Positions 1 through 8,006 of a stretch of 42,835 nt of DNA are shown piece by piece. The position numbers were made by a program, and so were the translations under genes. The notes under the pieces were generated by a model, which was given only the letters and a program-made list of their open reading frames with translations, did not search any database and was not told the origin of the DNA. How positions within the stretch are numbered: the stretch's first letter is position 1; every line of letters begins with the position of its first letter. The stretch is from Chlorobiota bacterium. Its GTDB lineage: Bacteria; Bacteroidota; Bacteroidia; Bacteroidales; F082. The stretch is from NCBI GenBank assembly GCA_030596395.1, contig JAUVKF010000022.1, forward strand, positions 1-42,835, given 5' to 3'.

Positions 1-129
1 ACGGTCAAGCAAGAAGTTAAGGCTTGGCAGGATCATAGAAATAATAAAATTTCTGTCATCAACTGGAGATTTGAAACAAAAGATGCAAGGATAAAACTGA
101 AGCGTCTTTATCCGTCAATTGAAGGTTGA
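1..129 (+). CDS. IS630-family transposase, C-terminal end only (cut by window edge)
   Basis: Frame 1 is open from the first base to a TGA at 127-129 and encodes 42 residues. They include the stretch NWRFETKDARIKLKRLYP, which I recognise as the typical C-terminus of IS630-family DDE transposases. The catalytic domain, start codon and left end lie outside the window. No inverted repeat can be paired here because only one end is visible. The stop codon region overlaps the tail of the convergent leucine-rich-repeat gene by about 15 bases, and that protein loses its repeat register just there. This suggests that the element, or a remnant of it, was inserted into that gene. The family call rests on the C-terminal motif only. 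Whether the element is intact cannot be judged. Confidence 0.8.
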   Translation, partial: TVKQEVKAWQDHRNNKISVINWRFETKDARIKLKRLYPSIEG

Positions 130-1293
130 CTTGACACTAGTCACATTATCCAAGCCAATTAGATTATTTAAAGAATCGCAATTACCAATCCTAAGTTCTC
201 CACCTATAAAGGTCAGGTCCTCAAGATTTATCAGGCTTGAAAGTGGATTATTTGATAAAAAAAGATCTCCTTTTATTGAGTCGATATTATCAAGTCCTGA
301 TAAATTTGTTATGTTAGTGCTACGGACTTCAATTTTTCCCTCTATGAATGTTAAATTGTTAAATCCGTTCAAATTAGAAATACCATTACCACTTATATAA
401 GTATCGCCATTTAGTTGATTACAGTTAGCGTAGTTATAGGGAAAACTATCAATTTCGACTTGGTTTAAAAAACGATAGTTACCAAAAGGAAGGCATTCTA
501 AAGAAATCCCACAAACATCCGCCACCTCTGGAGGATTGTTACAACCCTCAGCATTATTATATATATCAATTACCCCTTTTGGATTAGCCAGATAATCACA
601 AATTCCTGGGACCGCACACATACATAACAAACTATTTTCAGTTATTTGCAGGTTTCCTTGCGTTGCGGCGTGCAATCCTGCTAAGCTTGTCAAGGAATGG
701 TTGTAGTTTATAACAAGGTTTCCTCCAATGGAGTCAACATTTTCTAGTCCGGTTAAATTAATTAATGATTCTGAGAATTTAATAATCAGGCTTCCTGAAA
801 TAGTTAACAAATTATCGAGACCTATTAAACTTATTAGATTGTCTTTGATTAATAAATCACCTCCAATTGAAGTTAAGTTACCTAATCCGTTTAAATCGGT
901 TAAGTCGCTATTACTTGTAAACACAAGACTTCCCCCGATAAGAGTCAGATTGTCGAGGCCGGTTAAACTAGTCAAATCGATGTTAACTTGTATTAAAAGG
1001 TCTCCTCCAACAGATATCAAATTATCGAGACCAGCAAGACTTATTAGATTACCGTTTTCTACAATGGTTAAACTTCCACTTATATGAGTCAATACGTATA
1101 ATCCGTTCAAATTAGTTATATTTCCTCCCCGAATTTTTACGTCGCCTAATATTTCAGAACAAATAGGATAATTAATTTGAAAACTATCGATTTGAGTTTG
1201 TCTATCGAAAATAATACCATCTGGTAAACATGGCTGGGCTGATGTGATACTTATTAACGAAGCAAAAAACATCAGAATAATAAACTTCTTCAT
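115..1293 (-). CDS. Secreted leucine-rich-repeat (receptor-L-like) protein, probably 3'-truncated
   Basis: This is a 392-residue protein with a Sec signal peptide (MKKF..., hydrophobic to about residue 19). Repeats of the type xGLDNLxxIGGxLxI follow, about 22-24 residues each, as in bacterial receptor-L/LRR surface proteins. The architecture is duplicated. Module 1 runs from CLP at residue 22 to about 266 and ends in a Cys-rich cap (residues 224-261, with CMCAVPGIC). A second module starts with the same CLP...IDSF...NY..C sequence at 267 and stops after only about 126 residues. The last residues (KSTFN) leave the repeat register exactly where the IS630 transposase tail begins. A C-terminal sorting domain, usual for type IX-secreted Bacteroidota proteins of this kind, is absent. 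I infer a surface protein truncated by the insertion. It may be a pseudogene. Its ligand is unknown. Confidence 0.75.
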   Translation of the reverse strand: MKKFIILMFFASLISITSAQPCLPDGIIFDRQTQIDSFQINYPICSEILGDVKIRGGNITNLNGLYVLTHISGSLTIVENGNLISLAGLDNLISVGGDLLIQVNIDLTSLTGLDNLTLIGGSLVFTSNSDLTDLNGLGNLTSIGGDLLIKDNLISLIGLDNLLTISGSLIIKFSESLINLTGLENVDSIGGNLVINYNHSLTSLAGLHAATQGNLQITENSLLCMCAVPGICDYLANPKGVIDIYNNAEGCNNPPEVADVCGISLECLPFGNYRFLNQVEIDSFPYNYANCNQLNGDTYISGNGISNLNGFNNLTFIEGKIEVRSTNITNLSGLDNIDSIKGDLFLSNNPLSSLINLEDLTFIGGELRIGNCDSLNNLIGLDNVTSVKSTFN

Positions 1294-1410
1294 CTGGGTT
1301 CGTTTGGTCGGTTAAAGTTACAAATTTTTTGAAAGAAGCACGAGACAGGGTTAGAAGGATAAAAGGAGTTCCTCATTCCTTGACGCAAAAATCCTTGGTC
1401 AGATAAATAC

Positions 1411-1440
1411 AAAAAAGGCACCTAAAGGTAAGGTGCCTTT
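1411..1440 (-). terminator. Rho-independent terminator after tRNA-Leu
   Basis: There is a perfect 10-bp stem (1414-1423 with 1431-1440, core GGCACC/GGTGCC) with a 7-base loop. On the minus strand a run of T residues (1411-1416) follows. It lies 3 bases past the 3' end of the tRNA-Leu gene, so it is the obvious terminator for that transcript. Confidence 0.8.
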
Positions 1441-1443
1441 CAG

Positions 1444-1527
1444 TACCCGAGGCCGGGATCGAACCGGCACGAGTGTTACCTCACTGGTTTTTGAGACCAG
1501 CGCGTCTACCAATTCCGCCACTCGGGC
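1444..1527 (-). tRNA. tRNA-Leu (anticodon CAA)
   Basis: The minus strand folds into an 84-nt class II tRNA. The acceptor GCCCGAG pairs with CTCGGGT (one G-U). The D-arm begins TGGCGGAATTGGTAGACGC. The anticodon stem CTGGT/ACCAG encloses the loop CTCAAAA, giving anticodon CAA. A variable arm, the T-arm GGTTCGATCCC and discriminator A follow. CCA is not encoded. The long variable arm and the A73 discriminator fit leucine. It would read UUG codons. A strong terminator follows directly. Confidence 0.95.
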
Positions 1528-1617
1528 TTTTACTGCGAAAAAGGAGTGCAAAATTAAATATTTTTCGCAATGACTACTATTTTTTACTCACCCGGAACCG
1601 AAAACTTTAACCGATAT

Positions 1618-1648
1618 TTTGTTGCAAATAATTAATATGGTACTTTTG
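1618..1648 (+). promoter_or_regulatory. Bacteroidota-type promoter of prs
   Basis: TTTG at 1618-1621, a 19-base spacer and TACTTTTG at 1641-1648 match the known Bacteroidota sigma-ABfr pattern (TTTG, 19-21 bases, TAnnTTTG). The start codon of prs is 35 bases downstream. Confidence 0.7.
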
Positions 1649-1682
1649 CAGCGCTTTTTAAAACCAGAAAGTTAAACAGGCC

Positions 1683-2630
1683 ATGTCACCCAAACCATTA
1701 GTAAAAATATTTTCGGGGCGAGAAAGTAATTATTTAGCCGAGAAAATTGCAGACAGTTTCGGAATTGCCCTCGGTAAAACTGAGGTAATCGAATTTTCGG
1801 ATGGAGAGATTCAACCCTCTTTCGAAGAAAATATCAGGGGACGTGATGTTTTTATTATTCAGTCCACTTTTCCTCCTGCTGATAATTTTATGGAGTTGCT
1901 GATGATGATTGATGCAGCAAAAAGAGCATCAGCACGGAGGATCATAGCAGTAATTCCTTATTATGGTTACGGAAGACAGGACAGAAAGGATAAACCACGG
2001 GTTTCGGTTGCGGCAAAGTTAAGTGCTAATTTATTGTCGGCAGCAGGGCTTACACGGCTTATTACCATTGACTTGCATGCTGATCAGATACAGGGGTTTT
2101 TCGATATTCCGGTTGATCATGTTTATGCATCAAACATTTTTATTCCTTATCTGAAGAAACTGAAATTGCCAAACCTGGTACTTGCTTCTCCTGACACAGG
2201 AGGTACAAGACGTGCTGCCAGTTATGCAAAAGCGATTGACACGGCATTTGTTATTTGCTATAAACATCGTACAAAACCCAATGAGGTTGGCGAGATTCGA
2301 TTAATTGGCGATGTTGAAGGAATGGATGTTGTTTTGGTTGATGATATTATTGATACAGCCGGTACAATAACAAGGGCAGCAGAGGTGATCATGAAAGAAG
2401 GGGCCAATTCGGTAAGGGCGTTTTGCACACATCCAATACTTTCAGGTGAAGCAATTAATCGTATAAATGAATCAGCATTTACAGAGATTGTTGTTACAGA
2501 TACTATACCTCTACGCAACGAATGTGATAAAATAACAGTACTCTCAACTGCTGATCTCTTCGGAGAGGTCATTAAAAGAGTTCAAAATTATAAATCGATT
2601 AGTTCGTTATTCAATATAAAAAAGAAATAA
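1683..2630 (+). CDS. prs: Ribose-phosphate pyrophosphokinase (PRPP synthetase)
   Basis: This enzyme makes 5-phosphoribosyl 1-pyrophosphate from ribose 5-phosphate and ATP in the cytoplasm. PRPP feeds purine, pyrimidine, NAD, histidine and tryptophan synthesis. The 315-residue length is normal for class I enzymes. Visible signatures are the ATP-binding flexible loop YYGYGRQDRKDKPR (93-106), the catalytic and metal-binding His in LHADQIQGFF (H132), and the PRPP/ribose-phosphate loop VDDIIDTAGT (219-228). The start ATG at 1683 lies 35 bases below a well-formed promoter. rplY follows 30 bases after the stop, so the two are probably co-transcribed. Nothing is odd. Confidence 0.97.
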   Translation: MSPKPLVKIFSGRESNYLAEKIADSFGIALGKTEVIEFSDGEIQPSFEENIRGRDVFIIQSTFPPADNFMELLMMIDAAKRASARRIIAVIPYYGYGRQDRKDKPRVSVAAKLSANLLSAAGLTRLITIDLHADQIQGFFDIPVDHVYASNIFIPYLKKLKLPNLVLASPDTGGTRRAASYAKAIDTAFVICYKHRTKPNEVGEIRLIGDVEGMDVVLVDDIIDTAGTITRAAEVIMKEGANSVRAFCTHPILSGEAINRINESAFTEIVVTDTIPLRNECDKITVLSTADLFGEVIKRVQNYKSISSLFNIKKK

Positions 2631-2660
2631 CTTTTTAATTATCAAATAAATAAGTAAATT

Positions 2661-3317
2661 ATGAAAACAGTATCATTGAGCGGCTCTCTCCGTGAGAGCG
2701 TAGGGAAAAAAGATGCTAAGAAAAACAGGAGGGAAGGTAAAATTCCTTGTATGCTTTACGGAGGTAAAGAGCAAATTGCATTTGTTCTGAAAAATCTGGA
2801 TTTTGAAAAACTGATTTTTACACCGGATATATATTTATTAAACCTCAATATCGATGGGAAAGAACATTTTGCAATCCTTCAGGATGTACAATACCATCCG
2901 GTAACTGATATGGTTTTGCATGCTGATTTCCTTGAAGTAAAAGAAGGCAAGCCAATTACAATTGGATTACCGGTTCGTTTCATTGGAAATGTTCCAGGAG
3001 TTATGGCCGGTGGAAGCCTTATTAAAAAGATGCGTAAGGTTATTGCAAAAGGTGTTGCCAGCGACATACCCGACTTTATTGAAGTTGATATGTCGAAATT
3101 GAACATAGGCGACAATATTAAAATCAAGGACCTTAAGGTTGATAAACTCGAATTTCTTGATCATGAAAATGCAGTCCTTGTACTTGTGAAAACAGCACGT
3201 ACTGTAGAAGAGATTGAAGGCATTGAAGAGGAAGAAGAGGAAGAAGGAGTTGAGGGAGCTGAAGAAGCCGAAGGCGGCGAAGCTGCTGAAGGTGAATCAA
3301 AACCGGCTGAAGAATAG
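2661..3317 (+). CDS. rplY: 50S ribosomal protein L25/general stress protein Ctc
   Basis: This is a 5S-rRNA-binding protein of the large ribosomal subunit, in the longer Ctc form (218 residues). The N-terminal L25 beta-barrel domain shows KKDAKKNRREGKIPCMLYGG (residues 16-35). The C-terminal TL5-like domain carries RFIGNVPGVMAGG and DIPDFIEVDMSKL. From about residue 185 the protein ends in a low-complexity, Glu/Ala/Gly-rich acidic tail, a frequent feature of this family in Bacteroidota. It lies between prs and pth. The prs-rplY-pth order (with the ribosome-recycling activity of Pth) is a familiar one. A hairpin with a T-rich 3' side follows the stop. Confidence 0.95.
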   Translation: MKTVSLSGSLRESVGKKDAKKNRREGKIPCMLYGGKEQIAFVLKNLDFEKLIFTPDIYLLNLNIDGKEHFAILQDVQYHPVTDMVLHADFLEVKEGKPITIGLPVRFIGNVPGVMAGGSLIKKMRKVIAKGVASDIPDFIEVDMSKLNIGDNIKIKDLKVDKLEFLDHENAVLVLVKTARTVEEIEGIEEEEEEEGVEGAEEAEGGEAAEGESKPAEE

Positions 3318-3338
3318 CATACAACTTTTAATAATATT

Positions 3339-3380
3339 GAAGGGATAAGGTTGTTTTGTAACTTTATCCCTTTGTTTTTG
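3339..3380 (+). terminator. Probable terminator after rplY
   Basis: AAGGGATAA (3340-3348) pairs with TTATCCCTT (3364-3372) and is followed by TGTTTTTG. The stem is AT-rich with a 15-base loop, so termination may be partial. pth starts about 65 bases further on. Confidence 0.55.
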
Positions 3381-3390
3381 TAACCCACAG

Positions 3391-3421
3391 AACCCCCCTT
3401 TGGTCTCCCCCAAAGGGGGAG
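3391..3421 (+). repeat. GC-rich intergenic palindrome, CCCCCTTTGG family, copy 1
   Basis: ACCCCCCTTTGG and CCCCCAAAGGGGG form overlapping inverted repeats just upstream of pth. The same C6/G6 block built around CCTTT..AAAGG recurs at 7907-7937 (upstream of glyS) and 17759-17786 (between atpD and atpC). All three copies lie close to the start codon of the next gene. Confidence 0.7.
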
Positions 3422-3444
3422 AAAATGGACGAAATAATAGTGAA

Positions 3445-4008
3445 TTGAAGTATTTAATTGCAGGTTTGGGAAATGTTGGTGTTGAGTATGCAAATACCCG
3501 GCACAATATAGGTTTTGTAGTTGCTGATGCCCTTGTTCAGGAGTTGAAAGGAAACTGGAAAGTAGAGCGGCTGGCTATAGTGAGCAAAGTTAAATTTAAA
3601 GGCCGCAGCCTGGTCGTGATCAAACCCTCAACCTATATGAATCTCAGCGGGAAGGCCGTTAAATACTGGATGGACCAGGAAAAAATTCCTATCGAAAGAA
3701 TTCTGGTGGTTGTTGACGATATTGCTTTGCCATTGGGTTTGTTACGCATGAAAGCCAAAGGGGGCGATGCAGGTCACAACGGGCTGACCGACACCATTAT
3801 TAAACTGAATACGGATGTGTTTCCCAGGCTTCGAGTAGGCATTGGCGATGATTTTGCACGGGGATATCAATCTGAGTATGTACTGGGTGAATGGTCGAAA
3901 AAGGAAGTTGAATTGATGATACCCAGGATGGAAGCAGCTGTTGAGGTAATTAAAAGTTTTGTAACCATCGGCATTGAGCGGACGATGACAGCTTACAACA
4001 ATAAATAA
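3445..4008 (+). CDS. pth: Peptidyl-tRNA hydrolase
   Basis: Pth recycles peptidyl-tRNAs released from stalled ribosomes by cleaving the ester between peptide and tRNA. I place the start at the TTG at 3445, giving MKYLIAGLGN, the canonical N-terminus. The frame is open back to another TTG at 3400, but those extra codons are made of the GC-rich repeat. The 187-residue product has GLGNVGVEYANTRHNIGF with the catalytic His (NTRHN), KPSTYMNLSG, VVDDIALPLG and the GGDAGHNGL loop. All are expected for bacterial Pth. It follows rplY by about 125 bases with a probable terminator between, so it may have its own promoter or read-through. No frame damage is seen. Confidence 0.95.
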   Translation: MKYLIAGLGNVGVEYANTRHNIGFVVADALVQELKGNWKVERLAIVSKVKFKGRSLVVIKPSTYMNLSGKAVKYWMDQEKIPIERILVVVDDIALPLGLLRMKAKGGDAGHNGLTDTIIKLNTDVFPRLRVGIGDDFARGYQSEYVLGEWSKKEVELMIPRMEAAVEVIKSFVTIGIERTMTAYNNK

Positions 4009-4063
4009 TCAGGCAAGAAATTAAAACCGGCCCCCCTTTTTATAATAAATAAACATTACGGTA

Positions 4064-6250
4064 TCAAATCTCCAGATTTGTCATCTCTTTCGTTAATTTA
4101 AAATCATATTCAGGATATTCATAAACTTTCTGGCGAGGTTCGGTTTCGCCAATAGAGTAGCCATAAATTCCCCTGTAATCATCCCTTTTTTCACCCATTT
4201 CTTCAAGTTGGTCGAGGTATTCACTGATAGATTTGGACTCTATGATCACCATTTTGCCTATTTTATTAATAATCGGGCTGTGGTTGCGGGTACGGTCGTG
4301 GTCAAATTCAAGGATGCGTCTTCCGTAACGCGTAATTCCGATTACACGAAAAGTGAGGCTTTTTCCAACTCCCGGCAGGTTCAGGACATTGCGGTCGGTG
4401 GCGAGGAAAGGAACACCCAATTCATTACGTAATTCGTTGATATTCTTTTTCATGTATTCAGCCTGCATTGGAAATTGTTGAATGCGTTCATTGTATTTTT
4501 CAGGAATGATACCAAGCACTTTCTCTTCAAGCTGTTCCTGAACAGCACGCTCGTTGGTGGCAAAGTTGTGGTAGTTTTCCATATACCCTTTAACCGAAAA
4601 TGTGTAATAAGCCAGCACACCAATATCATTGAGGTTTTTGCGCAACTTCGCTGAATGTCCGCGCCGGGATGCTGCCGTTGAAAGAACCAATTGGTTGGTT
4701 ATTGTCCATCCGCAGGAGATTAGTTTTCTGATACTATCACGTGCTTCCGGCGTGATTTCCATTGGTGACTCAAAATGGGTTTGAATTACAAATTGCTGAA
4801 TTCCAATTTCTGATGCTTTTGTTTTAAAATCACCCAGTATTTTGATCAACTCGTCATCGATACGTTGTGGCAAATAAACTGGCAAGCGTGTACCAATTCT
4901 GATCCTGAGGATTTCAGCATATTTTACACCTTCTTTTCGATCCAGATTTGCCTTTCGTTTCCGTTCGGCCATTGTATATATCTCATCAAAGATATTTTTC
5001 AGCGATTTGTTGGAACTCATCAGGCCATCACCACCGGTTATCAGAATATCACGCAGTTGTGAATCGTTTTCAAAATAGGCCATCAGGTATTTCAATCTTT
5101 CCGACCAGCTTTCTTTGGGTTTAAGTTTGTCAAGATTGAAGTTCAGGTGCCCGTTTTGGAAATCATACAATCGTTGACAGCTGGCACAAAGACCACCACA
5201 TGCACGACCCACAGTATCGGGAATTAAAATAGCAACTTCGGGGTAACGCCTATGAATATTGTGATGAGAAGGTAAAATCCATCCTGCAGCATTGGGTTTA
5301 CCGGGCTCAACTTTGTCTTCTTTTTCCCAGGCAACTATTTCACCAAACTCTTCTACCAACTGACGACTATAAATAATATAATCGCGAATGGCCAGGTCGG
5401 CACCGATAGCAAAATAGGGGACCCGAACATGCAACAGTGATAGGTAATATGGATTGACAAAAAAAGGTATTCCTGTGCTCTTTGCGTCGTAGAGAATCTT
5501 CATCGTGTCAGGATCGAGCGAATTACCCAGCATCTCGTTCAGGAGGTCAGGATCACGGATAGCAAATTTCAGGTGAAACAGTGGTTCCTTCCACCATTCA
5601 AGCATTTGCAGGAATTTCTGTTCTTGTGAAGAGCCTTCTTTAAATTTATATTTCAGATCATTAATTATGCCTTCATCGATTTTCTTAATAAATATTTTGA
5701 TAATCCGGTCACGGTTTTCTTGCCGTAATTTAACTATTCGCGGATCAAGGCCGTCAGGGAATCGATCCATCCATTTCTTAACCTGCTCGCTGTCAATCTT
5801 CATTGGCAGGCTTTCGCCTCGCAATTGCCTGAAAAGTTGCAACATGTCTTCAAAAAAGTAGGGTTTGGCGCCGCCTGTTCCCTGGGTGACAGCCAGCCAG
5901 ATCATTTTTAAAGGATTGCTCACGGCAACTTCTCCTCTAAGGTTCAGATCCTCAAAAACATGACCGGCGTTATCAACATAATCCAAAATACGGATAGCTG
6001 CATAATCTTTCCATTCTAGCTTTTCAAAGGTCTCCCTACCCGTAGCCTTACCTTTATAAAATTTCAGGGCATAGGGTTTGCCCTCAATCTCTGATAAGAT
6101 CCAGTTCCTGACACCAATAAGGGCTTCGGTTTCATTCCTGGCATGCTGCATGATCTCATCCAGTGTCGGGTTTTCGTTAAGTAATTGTTTGCAGAGGTGG
6201 TGCGAGCGGACATTGATGGCTATCTTGTCCAGTTGTTCTATTGGAGTCAT
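4064..6250 (-). CDS. KamA-family radical SAM protein (lysine 2,3-aminomutase-like), long form
   Basis: The radical SAM cluster motif C-x3-C-x2-C is CGGLCASC (C351, C355, C358). The SAM-binding ITGGDGLMS follows at 404-412. The TIM-barrel sequences IQTHFESPMEIT (489-500) and NQLVLS (519-524) align with the aminomutase HFxHPxEIT and NQxVLL. NLPGVGK (624-630) resembles the PLP-lysine loop PGGGGK of lysine 2,3-aminomutase, so K630 may bind PLP. The protein is 728 residues, against about 400-470 for LAM. The roughly 340 N-terminal residues are extra and of unknown role. Two differences make the lysine reaction unsure: the usual RGVND after NQxVLL is missing, and the flanking residues of the PLP loop are changed. 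It is well separated from glyS and has no lysine-fermentation genes beside it. Substrate unknown. Confidence 0.85.
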   Translation of the reverse strand: MTPIEQLDKIAINVRSHHLCKQLLNENPTLDEIMQHARNETEALIGVRNWILSEIEGKPYALKFYKGKATGRETFEKLEWKDYAAIRILDYVDNAGHVFEDLNLRGEVAVSNPLKMIWLAVTQGTGGAKPYFFEDMLQLFRQLRGESLPMKIDSEQVKKWMDRFPDGLDPRIVKLRQENRDRIIKIFIKKIDEGIINDLKYKFKEGSSQEQKFLQMLEWWKEPLFHLKFAIRDPDLLNEMLGNSLDPDTMKILYDAKSTGIPFFVNPYYLSLLHVRVPYFAIGADLAIRDYIIYSRQLVEEFGEIVAWEKEDKVEPGKPNAAGWILPSHHNIHRRYPEVAILIPDTVGRACGGLCASCQRLYDFQNGHLNFNLDKLKPKESWSERLKYLMAYFENDSQLRDILITGGDGLMSSNKSLKNIFDEIYTMAERKRKANLDRKEGVKYAEILRIRIGTRLPVYLPQRIDDELIKILGDFKTKASEIGIQQFVIQTHFESPMEITPEARDSIRKLISCGWTITNQLVLSTAASRRGHSAKLRKNLNDIGVLAYYTFSVKGYMENYHNFATNERAVQEQLEEKVLGIIPEKYNERIQQFPMQAEYMKKNINELRNELGVPFLATDRNVLNLPGVGKSLTFRVIGITRYGRRILEFDHDRTRNHSPIINKIGKMVIIESKSISEYLDQLEEMGEKRDDYRGIYGYSIGETEPRQKVYEYPEYDFKLTKEMTNLEI

Positions 6251-6377
6251 AATAAAAGGGCTTATAATTTATGCTACTAAGGTACACAACATACGGCTCT
6301 TTTTCAAGACTTTTATCCGATTTATTGCAAAGTGCTTTTTGTCTTGGCCTGCCGATACAAACAATGAAAACAGTTGA

Positions 6378-7904
6378 CTATTTGTTAATTGATAATTTTT
6401 CCGTGACAATTCTCGAAATTTCATCAATAGCAACCCTTTCCTGTTTCATCGTATCTCTTTCCCTAATGGTTACTGTATTGTCTTCAAGTGTTTGATGATC
6501 AACCGTTACACAATAAGGTGTTCCAATGGCATCGTGGCGGCGGTAACGTTTTCCGATGCTGTCTTTCTCTTCATAAAAGCACATAAAGTCGGATTTAATC
6601 CCGTCCATTATTTCCAATGCTTTTTCAGGTAGTCCGTCTTTTTTGACCAATGGGAACACTGCGACTTTATAAGGCGCAAGGAATGGAGCAATTTTCATCA
6701 CCACGCGTTCAGAACCATCTTCAAGTTTTTCTTCAGTGTAAGCATAGCTTAAAACTGCAAGAAATTGACGGTCGAGGCCGATTGATGTCTCAATAACATA
6801 AGGAACATAGCTTTCGTTAAGTTCCGGATCGTGGTAGCGTAATTTTTTACCTGAATATTCCTCATGCGCTTTCAGGTCGAAATCGGTACGCGAATGAATA
6901 CCTTCAAGTTCTTTAAAACCTATCGGGAATTCAAACTCAACATCGGTAGCAGCATTGGCGTAATGCGCTAACTTATCATGATCGTGAAAACGATAGTTTT
7001 CAGCCGGGATACCCATTGAAAGATGCCATATCATGCGTTGTTCTTTCCAGTATTCATACCATTTCATTTCCTCACCGGGGCGAACAAAAAACTGCATTTC
7101 CATTTGTTCAAATTCACGCATACGGAAAATGAATTGACGGGCAACAATCTCATTGCGGAAAGCTTTACCTGTTTGTGCAATACCAAACGGGATTTTCATC
7201 CTTCCGGTTTTTTGCACATTCAGAAAATTGACAAATATTCCCTGGGCAGTTTCCGGCCGCAAAAAGATTTCTGTTGCGCCTTCTGCTGTTGAACCCATGC
7301 TGGTTGAAAACATCAGGTTGAACTGACGAACATCAGTCCAGTTTCTTGATCCCGAAACAGGGCATGCAATAGCAAGATCCTCAATTAATTGTTTGATGGC
7401 CGCCATATCATCATTATCCATTGCAGGATAAAGACGATTCTTGATTTCTTCAATTTTCTGCATGTTTGCAACCACACGAGGATTGGTTTCAACAAACTGT
7501 TGCTCGTCGAATGCATCACCGAAGCGTTTTTTAGCTTTGGTAATTTCTTTTGCAATCTTGCCTTCAATTTTGGCTATATGATCTTCAACAAGGACATCAG
7601 CACGATAACGCTTTTTTGAATCTTTGTTGTCGATCATCGGATCGTTAAATGCATCCACATGACCTGATGCTTTCCATGTGGTTGGATGCATAAAGATTGC
7701 TGCATCCAAACCAACAATATTTTCGTGCATTTGCACCATGGCTTTCCACCAGTACTGGCGGATGTTGTTTTTTAACTCGACGCCATTCTGGCCATAATCA
7801 TAAGCCGCAGCCAGGCCATCATAAATTTCACTGGATTGGAAAATGAATCCGTATTCTTTTGCGTGTGCTATTATTTTTTTGAAAAGATCTTCGTTGTTTG
7901 CCAT
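6378..7904 (-). CDS. glyS: Glycine--tRNA ligase, alpha2 (single-chain) type
   Basis: This class II aminoacyl-tRNA synthetase charges tRNA-Gly in the cytoplasm. The 508-residue protein is the single-polypeptide homodimeric type, not the alpha/beta tetrameric type. Signatures are EIYDGLAAAYDYGQNGVELKNN near the N-terminus, HPTTWKASGHVDAF (73-86), RPETAQGIF (216-224), the motif 2 region GKAFRNEIVARQFIFRMREF (246-265), and motif 3 ETSIGLDRQFLAVL near the end of the catalytic domain. An anticodon-binding domain completes the C-terminus. The start ATG at 7904 is immediately preceded by a G-rich repeat (7907-7937) whose run of six G stands where a Shine-Dalgarno sequence would be. The gene is expressed away from its neighbours argF and the KamA-like gene, with modest gaps on both sides. 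Confidence 0.97.
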   Translation of the reverse strand: MANNEDLFKKIIAHAKEYGFIFQSSEIYDGLAAAYDYGQNGVELKNNIRQYWWKAMVQMHENIVGLDAAIFMHPTTWKASGHVDAFNDPMIDNKDSKKRYRADVLVEDHIAKIEGKIAKEITKAKKRFGDAFDEQQFVETNPRVVANMQKIEEIKNRLYPAMDNDDMAAIKQLIEDLAIACPVSGSRNWTDVRQFNLMFSTSMGSTAEGATEIFLRPETAQGIFVNFLNVQKTGRMKIPFGIAQTGKAFRNEIVARQFIFRMREFEQMEMQFFVRPGEEMKWYEYWKEQRMIWHLSMGIPAENYRFHDHDKLAHYANAATDVEFEFPIGFKELEGIHSRTDFDLKAHEEYSGKKLRYHDPELNESYVPYVIETSIGLDRQFLAVLSYAYTEEKLEDGSERVVMKIAPFLAPYKVAVFPLVKKDGLPEKALEIMDGIKSDFMCFYEEKDSIGKRYRRHDAIGTPYCVTVDHQTLEDNTVTIRERDTMKQERVAIDEISRIVTEKLSINK

Positions 7905-7906
7905 GC

Positions 7907-7937
7907 GCCCCCCTTGTGTTCCCCCCGATGGGGGGAA
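7907..7937 (-). repeat. GC-rich intergenic palindrome, copy 2, abutting the glyS start
   Basis: CCCCCCGATGGGGGG (7921-7935) is a perfect hairpin next to CGCCCCCCTTG (7906-7916). Read on the minus strand it ends AAGGGGGGCGC directly before the glyS ATG. It belongs to the same family as 3391-3421 and 17759-17786. It may influence glyS translation by its structure or by its G-run. Confidence 0.65.
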
Positions 7938-8006
7938 GAATGTGTAGTGTTATTTTTTTTTCTTATATCTTTATTCTGTTGTCTAAGGTCTTGTTTCTCA
8001 TGTCTA

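Noticed and set aside
728-1087. Plus-strand ORF of 119 codons inside the LRR gene
   Set aside because: It is the antisense of regular LRR codons and repeats with the same period. No start context or family similarity.
1444-1527. tRNA-Leu as an integration site for an island together with the nearby IS630 tail
   Set aside because: No integrase, no second copy of the tRNA 3' end in the window, and the element tail is separated from the tRNA by the LRR gene.
3400-3444. Longer N-terminus for pth from the TTG at 3400
   Set aside because: The extra 15 codons consist of repeat sequence, and Pth begins canonically with MKYLIAGLGN at the TTG at 3445.
3133-3506. Minus-strand ORFs rich in Leu/Gln/Ser/Pro opposite the rplY end and pth start
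   Set aside because: They are complements of the GAA/GAG-rich acidic tail of L25 and of the GC-rich repeat. Low complexity, no support.
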